In this document: positions 46,005-53,195 of the stretch, piece by piece
How the letters are laid out: every line of letters begins with the position of its first letter
How positions within the stretch are numbered: the first letter of the stretch is position 1
Source of the DNA: Rickettsiales endosymbiont of Stachyamoeba lipophora
Lineage (GTDB): Bacteria; Pseudomonadota; Alphaproteobacteria; Rickettsiales; 33-17
Direction of reading: 5' to 3'
NCBI RefSeq assembly: GCF_003932735.1
Contig: NZ_CP033611.1
Span: 1-64,000, forward strand
Length of the DNA: 64,000 nucleotides
Program-made: the position numbers and the translations under genes
The notes under the pieces: model-generated
The model's input: the letters and a program-made list of their open reading frames with translations, nothing else
What the model was told of the DNA's origin: nothing
The model's database searches: none

Positions 46005-46580
46005 ATGACTAAAGATGATATCCAGCAAGAAAATCACCCTAATAATGAAAAGAGAGAAACTTCTTCAACCCATCAGGATGAAGCAAATCCAGCTAATCCT
46101 TTTCAATCTCAAATATTAGAAGAATTAAAAAATGCTCAAGAAGAAGTAAAAAATTATAAAGAGCAATTATTGCGTATCGCTGCAGAAATGGAAAACTTAC
46201 GAAAAAGAACCGAAAAAGAGAAAGAAGAAAGCAACAAATTTGCAGTGACTAAATTTGCAAAAGATATGATTGATGTGGCTGAAAATCTAAGGCTTGCATT
46301 AGCATCTGTTACAGATGAACATCTACAAAATGAAATTGTTAAAGCTATTTATAGCGGTGTAGAAATGACTAACAAAAGCTTACTTACAGTTTTTAACAAG
46401 CATCATATCTCTACTATCGTTCCACAGAAAGGTGATGAATTTGATCATAATTTACATCAAGCTGTTGCTCAACATCCTGATGAAGAAGTTGAATCAGGAA
46501 AAATTTCTCAACTTTTACAAAGCGGATATATGCTTCATGACAGGCTGATTAAACCAGCAATAGTGATAACTGCCCAGTAA
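46005..46580 (+). CDS. grpE: Nucleotide exchange factor GrpE
   Basis: 191 residues. It releases ADP from the chaperone DnaK and senses heat through its long helix. An acidic, disordered N-terminus leads into the coiled-coil dimer helix (NAQEEVKNYKEQLLRIAAEM, ENLRKRTEKEKEES). The C-terminal beta domain has the family signature near GDEFDHNLHQAVAQHPD and ends in DRLIKPAIVIT. hrcA and dnaK are not adjacent. A possible RpoH-type promoter lies upstream. Confidence 0.95.
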   Translation: MTKDDIQQENHPNNEKRETSSTHQDEANPANPFQSQILEELKNAQEEVKNYKEQLLRIAAEMENLRKRTEKEKEESNKFAVTKFAKDMIDVAENLRLALASVTDEHLQNEIVKAIYSGVEMTNKSLLTVFNKHHISTIVPQKGDEFDHNLHQAVAQHPDEEVESGKISQLLQSGYMLHDRLIKPAIVITAQ

Positions 46581-46711
46581 CAATCAACTATTGATAACCT
46601 ATATATATTATTAATATATATACCATCTTGAAATATATTAAAATATTATATTTGCTAAGAAGGTTTGTTTCATGCTATGATTTATTAGTAAATTTTTATA
46701 ATTATACTGTT

Positions 46712-47464
46712 ATGAAACTTAAAATCTTCTTAGCTTATTTAATGATACATTTGTTATATGCTAATTTATCATCCGCCCAAAATAGTTACGAAATTTATAA
46801 TGACGTAGATAATAATTATGATGCTCTAGTAATCCATGACCCGTTTGAGAAATTCAATCGTAAAATTCATAACTTCAACAAAGCTTTTGATAAAACCTTG
46901 CTTGCTCCTATAACGAACATTTATGACCGCACTATTCCCGTATATGCTCGAAAGTCACTTAATAATGCCCTTACTAATCTAAGAGAACCTATATATTTTG
47001 TTAATCATTCTATTCAATTTAGTTTCCACGAGGCATTACAAACTTTTTGGAGATTTTTCTTTAATTCCACTTTAGGAATTGCAGGAATGCATGATTTTGC
47101 AGGAACTTATTTAGACCTACCTGCTATACCTAATGATTTTGAATATAGCCTATCTAAATTATGCATAGCACATGGACCTTACATTGTATTACCACTTTTT
47201 GGCGGTAGTAGTGTTCGCGGAGGAGTTGGTAAAGCTGTAGATACTTTTGCCGATCCTGTAAATTACCTTAAAGATAATTCAGACTGGCTTTACGCTAAAG
47301 GAGCGCTTACATTAGTTAACTTTAGAAGCACTCATGGTTATTTATTTGAAGATTTAACTAATTTATCTGTAGATGATTATGCTATGGTTAAAAGTATATA
47401 TTCTCAAAAGATCTTAAATAGAGCTAATAAAATAAAATATTGTAATAAAAAAAGGGTGAAATAA
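46712..47464 (+). CDS. mlaA: MlaA/VacJ phospholipid-asymmetry protein
   Basis: 250 residues from the ATG at 46712. The upstream in-frame TTG at 46628 is not preferred because the ATG gives a good signal peptide (MKLKIFLAYLMIHLLYANLSSA). The VacJ core is present: DPFEKFNRKIHNFNKAFDKT, GIAGMHDFAGTYLDLPAIP, and GPYIVLPLFGGSSVRGGVGK. MlaA removes surface phospholipids from the outer membrane and hands them to MlaC. Unlike the enterobacterial protein there is no lipobox Cys, so the signal appears to be cut by the general signal peptidase. mlaC follows with no gap. Confidence 0.9.
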   Translation: MKLKIFLAYLMIHLLYANLSSAQNSYEIYNDVDNNYDALVIHDPFEKFNRKIHNFNKAFDKTLLAPITNIYDRTIPVYARKSLNNALTNLREPIYFVNHSIQFSFHEALQTFWRFFFNSTLGIAGMHDFAGTYLDLPAIPNDFEYSLSKLCIAHGPYIVLPLFGGSSVRGGVGKAVDTFADPVNYLKDNSDWLYAKGALTLVNFRSTHGYLFEDLTNLSVDDYAMVKSIYSQKILNRANKIKYCNKKRVK

Positions 47465-48040
47465 ATGTCAAAAATAATTTTAGCGGCATTAATGTTACTA
47501 AGCTTCAATGCTTTTGCTACCCCTAGCAAGCAAGAGGCAAAAGATTTTATAAATAATATTTCACATGATGCTATTAGCATTATTCAAAATACTCAGCTTA
47601 ATGATAGCCAAAAACAGGAAAAACTAAGCCATATGTTTATTAATATTATTGATATTGGATGGATTTCTAAATTTGTTTTAGGAGCAAACTTTAAACAAGT
47701 TAGCCCAGATGAATTTCAGCAATTTACAAAGGCTTACCAGCATTTTCTTATAAATAGATATGTACCTAAATTTAAACAATATAACCGCGATGAAATTAAG
47801 ATTTTAGATATAGAACAAATTGATCAAAATAGATTTAAAGTATCTACTATTATAGACCGCAAGCAAGAATCAGACGTTAAAGTAGATTACATGATTAAGT
47901 ACTATGATAACACCATAAAATTTAAAATTTTTGATATTATAGCTGAAGATATTAGCATGATAGCGACGCATCGTACTGAATTTAACTCCCTATTTAATCA
48001 GCAGGGATTTTCAGGATTATTTTCGGCTATTAATAAATAA
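47465..48040 (+). CDS. mlaC: Periplasmic phospholipid-binding protein MlaC (Ttg2D)
   Basis: 191 residues. A signal peptide (MSKIILAALMLLSFNAFA) precedes the MlaC fold: ISKFVLGANFKQVSPDEFQQ resembles the family's WxxRxVLGxxW segment, and YDNTIKFKIFDIIAEDISMI the C-terminal strand. MlaC shuttles phospholipids between MlaA at the outer membrane and the MlaFEDB transporter. It begins right after the mlaA stop and is followed 170 bases later by a terminator. Confidence 0.88.
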   Translation: MSKIILAALMLLSFNAFATPSKQEAKDFINNISHDAISIIQNTQLNDSQKQEKLSHMFINIIDIGWISKFVLGANFKQVSPDEFQQFTKAYQHFLINRYVPKFKQYNRDEIKILDIEQIDQNRFKVSTIIDRKQESDVKVDYMIKYYDNTIKFKIFDIIAEDISMIATHRTEFNSLFNQQGFSGLFSAINK

Positions 48041-48357
48041 CATAATCAAGTAACATTCATTTACTCATATTTGCTTATAACCCACAGCATTTCAATAAGT
48101 GGATAGAAAAGTATTGAGCGTATAGCATAAAATAAACAAGCATGTTTAAGCAACGCAGTTCCAACAAATTTGGAAATGGCAACTTCTTGAATATCACCAA
48201 ATTATCATACTGCCAAAAACGTAAAGGCTATTAATCTTCTTTACGTTTTTTTATATCTATGGGATATAAGTAAACAAATAATGCAATTATTATTTGATAA
48301 TAACAAACTTATAACTAATATGAAACATAATTACAAAGCAATATATGTGGTAACAAC
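48041..48357. other. Intergenic stretch between mlaC and the symporter gene
   Basis: Contains the mlaA-mlaC terminator (48215-48254). No gene is seen in the rest. Confidence 0.5.
48215..48254 (+). terminator. Rho-independent terminator
   Basis: Twelve-base perfect stem AAAAACGTAAAG / CTTTACGTTTTT with a 12-base loop and a T-rich end. It probably terminates the mlaA-mlaC transcript. Confidence 0.85.
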
Positions 48358-49782
48358 ATGGATAATACATTAACATTTTTAGACAATGCCATAATTGTTC
48401 TTTACTTGGCCGCAACGCTGATAATCGGCATTGTCAGTGGTAAAAATGTTAAAACTATTAAAGATTATGCGATTGGTGATTATAAATTTTCCACCTCATT
48501 TTTAGTGGCTACAGTTTGTGCTACTTGGCTGGATAGCGGTTCTACCTTTGGGATAACTGAAAAGATTTATAAATACGGGATTGTTTATCTTATCATCTTC
48601 TTAAGTGAATCCATTAAAATGATCAGTATAACTTTTATTGCCCCAAATTTAGAAAAGTTTCGTGGTATGCTTTCGGTAGGGGAAATTATGGGCAGTTTAT
48701 ATGGTAAGCCAGGCAGAATTATCTGCGGTATTGCTGCTACATTATTTTGTTTAGGATTGGTTGGTGCTCAAATAAACGCTATCGGCTATATATTTAATAA
48801 ATTTTTGGGGATGGACACCTTAACTGGTATTTTAATTGGTTGCGGAATAGTAATTATATATTCAACCTTTGGAGGAATAAAATCAGTCACCTATACTGAT
48901 GCAATGCACATGGGCTGTTTTGCTATCGCAGTACCAATTATAATTATATGTTATATCATGATAGGTAAAATTGGTAGTTATAATTACCTTTTAGCGATGA
49001 CTCCTGCAAGTCATCTTCAATTGTTTCCTAATACCGGCACTCCTATAGAATTTATTTTCATATTTTTATTATTTGCTATCCCCTTTCTTGATCCTGCGTT
49101 AGTACAACGAATTTTAATGGCTAAAGATAAAAATCAAATTGCTACTACATTTAAAATCACTGCTGCTGTAATTATTCCTTTTTATATTTTAGCTGCTACT
49201 ACAGCGCTTTCCATTTTTGTATTACATCCTAACCTTGATCCAAGCTCAGCTTTGCCTTTTGCCGTTAAAAATTATTTACCTTCAGGCATTAAGGGATTAG
49301 CTATTACTGGTTTAATAGCAGTAGTAATGTCTAGTGCTGATTCATTTTTAAACACCTCAGCTATTAGCGTAGTGCATGATTTAATTAACCCTCTACGTAG
49401 TGAACCTTTAACTTCGCAACAAGAATTACTAACAACAAAAATAGCTACCTTGGTTATTGGCCTGCTGTCGATTTTAGTAGCAGTAAAATTTAATAGCGTA
49501 ATAGATATTATTATGAAATTTCAAAATACCTGGGGGCCGGTAATTGTAGTACCGCTCTTTGCTGGTATCTTTAGGATTAAAGCAAGCTCACGCTCTTTTA
49601 TCCATGCGGTTATTGCAGGACTCTCAGTAGTAATAATCTGGATGTATTTTGGTCTGGAAGCAAAATTAGGGTTTGATAGTCCTATTCCAGGATTAATTGC
49701 TAATGGTATAACCTTTTTTATATCAAACTATTACTACAAAAGAACATCTTTTAGCACTTGGATTATAAATCAAGATATATAA
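48358..49782 (+). CDS. Sodium:solute symporter family transporter
   Basis: 474 residues with about 13 membrane segments, as in the SSS family (PutP/PanF type). The first segment starts near residue 10 (AIIVLYLAATLIIGIVSG). The family's unwound TM1 and TM8 region is represented by CATWLDSGSTFGITEKIY and AVVMSSADSFLNTSAISVVHDL, the latter matching the S-S-A-D-S/T sodium-site motif. GLVGAQINAIGYIFNKFLG resembles the conserved G-Q segment. The substrate cannot be assigned; amino acids or organic acids from the host are likely. It stands alone between two long gaps. Confidence 0.9.
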   Translation: MDNTLTFLDNAIIVLYLAATLIIGIVSGKNVKTIKDYAIGDYKFSTSFLVATVCATWLDSGSTFGITEKIYKYGIVYLIIFLSESIKMISITFIAPNLEKFRGMLSVGEIMGSLYGKPGRIICGIAATLFCLGLVGAQINAIGYIFNKFLGMDTLTGILIGCGIVIIYSTFGGIKSVTYTDAMHMGCFAIAVPIIIICYIMIGKIGSYNYLLAMTPASHLQLFPNTGTPIEFIFIFLLFAIPFLDPALVQRILMAKDKNQIATTFKITAAVIIPFYILAATTALSIFVLHPNLDPSSALPFAVKNYLPSGIKGLAITGLIAVVMSSADSFLNTSAISVVHDLINPLRSEPLTSQQELLTTKIATLVIGLLSILVAVKFNSVIDIIMKFQNTWGPVIVVPLFAGIFRIKASSRSFIHAVIAGLSVVIIWMYFGLEAKLGFDSPIPGLIANGITFFISNYYYKRTSFSTWIINQDI

Positions 49783-50381
49783 GCAATTATCTTATGAATA
49801 TAAGATAAAATATATTTGCTTTAACAATGAACCCGCCTATAATACAAAAAAATAAATAAACTTAAGTTTTTAAATTATTTAGCAAAATATGCCAATAATT
49901 TTTTGAACTATCACCAATGGTATAATTGATTATTTACGTGTACTGACATGTTATATTATAAATAGATCTATATGTATTTGAGAATACCTGGAGCTATGTA
50001 TAGTATAGTAAGACTTTTGGCTATACAATCCTAGAAATAACTTAAATAAAATAAATATATTGCTCGCATAATCTTTATTAAAAAATACAATATTGCTATA
50101 CACGCTGAGTGTTTATTATTTTACTTTTTCGTTACACTTAGCTTTTTATATTATTGTTAGAACTACATTTAATGTTTATCTTGTTACTTAATAAATATAA
50201 CTATTTGTAATTTAACAAATAAACAACTCTGATTATACGCTATCACAACTTCGAGTTGTAAAGATTTAGTTATTAAATTAAAAAAATTATGAATATTGTT
50301 AACATTTTCTTTACTTTTGCTTTTTATTATACTATTTTGCCAATAGATCAAATTAATTGAAGAAGATAATAGCAAACTAGC
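49783..50381. other. Long AT-rich gap upstream of the XRE regulator
   Basis: About 600 bases with no convincing gene, RNA or strong hairpin. It is very A/T-rich near 50260-50345, just upstream of the regulator gene. Confidence 0.45.
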
Positions 50382-50783
50382 ATGCAAAATATTGATAAGA
50401 CCATTGGTCAAAATATTAGAATACTAAGAAACAAATCGGGCTTCAGTCAGGAAGAATTAGGAAAAAGATGCGGAGTCACTTTCCAACAAATTCAAAAATA
50501 TGAAAAAGGATTAAATAAAGTTAGTGCCTCCAGGCTTTTAATGCTGGCAGAGATATTAAATTGTAAATTTGAAGATTTCTTTATTGAAGAAGAAGATAGG
50601 CTAATTGAAATATCTTCACTCTATGCAAGTGAAGATCAAGCTAAATTTAATACTAATATTATAGATCCTTTAGACACATCTAAAGAAGAGTATATAGAAA
50701 AAATTATTAAATTACTTAGAAGCGTCAATGATCATAAAAAAATCAAAAAAATTTATAATATCATACATGCTTTTATTAATTAA
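50382..50783 (+). CDS. XRE-family helix-turn-helix regulator
   Basis: 133 residues. The N-terminal Cro/C1-type helix-turn-helix covers residues about 8-62: IGQNIRILRNKSGFSQEELG, then CGVTFQQIQKYEKGLNKVSA. The remaining 70 residues are acidic with a C-terminal helix. Proteins of this type with the FQQIQKYEKG recognition helix are common in alphaproteobacteria, where several act in development or stress. No target is evident. It stands alone between ribA (opposite strand) and a long gap. Confidence 0.9.
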   Translation: MQNIDKTIGQNIRILRNKSGFSQEELGKRCGVTFQQIQKYEKGLNKVSASRLLMLAEILNCKFEDFFIEEEDRLIEISSLYASEDQAKFNTNIIDPLDTSKEEYIEKIIKLLRSVNDHKKIKKIYNIIHAFIN

Positions 50784-50966
50784 CTTAAATAACCTAGCTT
50801 TTTAGCTATTGTGAGATTATGAAAGTTAAGCCTATATAATAACTTAACTTTAAAATTAGAAAAAAATCTTTTTATATATACTAAATTTTGAAATCACTCT
50901 ATTAATTATACACATAAAATAATTACTGTGATAATGCAATAAGCTTAATATATATAAACTATAATG

Positions 50967-50998
50967 AAAATGGGACTATTCTATATGTCCCATTTTTT
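50967..50998. terminator. Terminator overlapping the ribA stop codon, possibly bidirectional
   Basis: AAAATGGGAC pairs with GTCCCATTTT around a 10-base loop. T runs occur on both sides (TTTTTTCT to the right, TTTTCATTAT on the minus strand). It can end both ribA and the convergent XRE gene; the stop codon of ribA lies inside the hairpin. Confidence 0.7.
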
Positions 50999-52040
50999 CT
51001 ATTTTGGTATCCATATATTTTTGAGAAATATTATTTAATTCCACATGATGCTTAACGATTTCTGTGACATCAATCCCATAATTTTTAAATTCTGCAATTT
51101 TGCTCGGATTGTTGGTTAGCAGCTTAATTTTACTTATTCCAAGTAGCTCAAGCATCTTAGACGCTGGCCATAAAACTCTTGCATCATCAGGAAAACCTAA
51201 AGCTAAATTAGCATCCATAGTATCAAGCCCTTGGGCTTGCAGGTTATAGGCCCGTAGCTTGTTCACTAATCCAATTCCCCTACCTTCTTGAATTAAATAA
51301 ATTAGAATTCCGCCCTCTTCATTGCTTGCCATCAAATTAAGTGCTTTATGAAATTGGTCATGACAGTCGCAGCTAAGCGAACTAAGTAAATCACCAGTAT
51401 AACAAGATGAGTGCAGGCGTACTACAGGAGTTTTGCCTAAATGACCTACTATAATTGCATAATGCTCTTTTAATCCAAAATTATCTCTAAAGGCTATTAA
51501 CTCTACCTTTTTGTCAATAATTTTTAGATTTAACCATGCTTTAGAAACGATTTGAAACCCGTTAAATGCATGTGACTGCGATTCAGTTGTGATATATTCT
51601 TCAAAATGATTAAAATTATAGCATATTCTAGAGTCTTGCGGCTTAAATAAAATTATAGCAGGTATAATTTCTGCATTGATTAACAGATTTAATATCGCAT
51701 TAAACTCTTGAGTTATTTCTATATTATAGCTCAGTAAATTAAATTTTAAGTTATCAATCCCTACTAGTTTATGTATTTCATTAAAATCTAAAGAGCTTTT
51801 ATCTATTTGCACATTATCTATAGTTTCCACACCTAAATATTTAGCACGATCCTTACTAATAATCAGCTTAGTGTCTGTAGCATTGCTTTTAAAAAGATTA
51901 AATTCATTCTCACTAATATTCTCAACTGCTAAGCTTAGCCAGTTTTGGCCTTGGTGATTTACTACTATAGGGATGCCAGATTTAACATCATTTATAATTT
52001 GAGTAAGTTTTATAGCACTAATTTGGCTTAAGGTAATCAT
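50976..52040 (-). CDS. ribA: GTP cyclohydrolase II
   Basis: 354 residues. It catalyses the first step of riboflavin synthesis from GTP. The C-terminal catalytic domain (from about residue 160) has the zinc site CYTGDLLSSLSCDCHDQF, the GGILIYLIQEGRGIGL loop with the catalytic Arg, and LLTNNPSKI. The N-terminal 150 residues are an alphaproteobacterial extension without the DHBP synthase active-site motifs, so this is not a working RibAB fusion. With ribE at 63062 it shows that riboflavin synthesis is at least partly kept. It is divergent from nadK across a region carrying DnaA boxes. Confidence 0.92.
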   Translation of the reverse strand: MITLSQISAIKLTQIINDVKSGIPIVVNHQGQNWLSLAVENISENEFNLFKSNATDTKLIISKDRAKYLGVETIDNVQIDKSSLDFNEIHKLVGIDNLKFNLLSYNIEITQEFNAILNLLINAEIIPAIILFKPQDSRICYNFNHFEEYITTESQSHAFNGFQIVSKAWLNLKIIDKKVELIAFRDNFGLKEHYAIIVGHLGKTPVVRLHSSCYTGDLLSSLSCDCHDQFHKALNLMASNEEGGILIYLIQEGRGIGLVNKLRAYNLQAQGLDTMDANLALGFPDDARVLWPASKMLELLGISKIKLLTNNPSKIAEFKNYGIDVTEIVKHHVELNNISQKYMDTKIEKMGHIE

Positions 52041-52168
52041 CGCTCCCTCGTATAGTTGTTACCATATTATATTCATAATAACTTGAATATCTTCTGAAAA
52101 GATAATCTAGTAAAGATGCAACAATCTTGCAACTTTATTACCCCTCTAGGACAAATTTATTGTTTTTA

Positions 52169-52333
52169 TTAATTGAAATTTAAGACTTAAATGCATATGA
52201 TAAAAAGCGCATTGTGGATAACTTGTGGATAACTTTGTTGATAAGAGTGTAGATAAATGAATATATATTGTATAGCAGATAAAAGCTTAGCAGCTCAAGC
52301 AGAATATGAGCTATTAAAAAAAACTTATCCACA
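52169..52333 (+). other. oriC: Candidate replication origin (DnaA-box cluster with CtrA-type site)
   Basis: Four direct repeats of the DnaA box lie at 52213-52221 (TGTGGATAA), 52224-52232 (TGTGGATAA), 52236-52244 (TGTTGATAA) and 52248-52256 (TGTAGATAA), spaced 11-12 bases. The first two match the consensus exactly. A fifth, perfect box in the opposite direction (TTATCCACA) lies at 52325-52333 inside nadK. A CtrA-type site TTAA-N7-TTAA is at 52169-52183, and an AT-rich stretch lies at 52150-52200. This combination of DnaA boxes, CtrA site and AT-rich DNA is what alphaproteobacterial origins show. A DnaA-controlled promoter of nadK is the main alternative. Confidence 0.5.
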
Positions 52334-53030
52334 ATTGATTTTTGAAAAACCTAGTACTGACGAAGAAGCTATATTAATAGTACTCGGTGGCGATGGCTAT
52401 ATGCTTTATAATCTTCATCGTTATATGCATAAACCTTATAAATTTTATGGGATGAATTGCGGCACAGTAGGTTTTCTGTTAAATAAGTTTTTAGTAGAAA
52501 ATTTAATAGAAAGAATAAAGCACGCTGAAACAAGCATTATCAATCCTCTTACCATGATAGTAGAAACTACCAACAATCAATTACATGAATTACTAGCTAT
52601 CAACGAAGCTTCTTTATTTAGGCATACCCACCAAGCAGCCCATTTAAAGCTTTCTATTAACAATCAAATTAAAATGGATGAGTTAGTGGCGGATGGCATA
52701 TTAGTGGCAACTCCTGCAGGCAGCAGTGCTTATAATGCATCTGCTGGCGGACCTATTATCCCTCTTAATGCTCCATTGCTAGCATTAACTCCTTTAAATT
52801 CCTATAAGCCCCGCCGTTGGGGAGGTGCGCTTATTCCTGATACTGTTAAAATTCAGTTAGAAGTACTCTATTCTGATAAAAGACCGGTAATTGCCACTGC
52901 TGATTTCCAACAAATTGAAAAAGTTAAATCAGCTAAAATTTATCAAAACAATAAACTTAAACTTAAATTATTATTTGATCCAGGTCATAGCCTAGAAGAA
53001 CGCATTATTAATGAACAATTTTTAATATAA
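52257..53030 (+). CDS. nadK: NAD kinase
   Basis: 257 residues. It phosphorylates NAD+ to NADP+. The GGDG motif (residues 44-47, VLGGDGYML), the NEASLFRHT stretch with the conserved Asn-Glu, and DGILVATPAGSSAYNASAGGP that shapes the nucleotide site are present. The size fits the short bacterial form. No ribosome site is seen, because the fourth DnaA-like box ends directly at the ATG; the start could be leaderless. The gene is divergent from ribA. Confidence 0.93.
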   Translation: MNIYCIADKSLAAQAEYELLKKTYPQLIFEKPSTDEEAILIVLGGDGYMLYNLHRYMHKPYKFYGMNCGTVGFLLNKFLVENLIERIKHAETSIINPLTMIVETTNNQLHELLAINEASLFRHTHQAAHLKLSINNQIKMDELVADGILVATPAGSSAYNASAGGPIIPLNAPLLALTPLNSYKPRRWGGALIPDTVKIQLEVLYSDKRPVIATADFQQIEKVKSAKIYQNNKLKLKLLFDPGHSLEERIINEQFLI

Positions 53031-53195
53031 TTCCTACCTCTTATAGCTATTAAGCACCATACATAACCTGACTAATCACTAGCTAGATAATAGCTTACGA
53101 TCAATTAAATATATTTATTACTAATTTATTTGTTTGAAAAATGTTAACATTACCAATATGTTAAATCATAAATACATACTAAACATAGGTATCAT

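Noticed and set aside
46628-46711. Extended N-terminus of MlaA from a TTG codon
   Set aside because: The downstream ATG gives a proper signal peptide at the N-terminus; the extension would bury it.
50184-50411. Minus-strand open frame of 75 codons upstream of the XRE gene
   Set aside because: Lies in very AT-rich DNA, overlaps the start of the XRE gene, and has no recognisable motif or ribosome site.
50976-52040. RibBA bifunctional fusion
   Set aside because: The N-terminal region lacks the acidic and Arg/His motifs of DHBP synthase; only the GTP cyclohydrolase II domain looks active.
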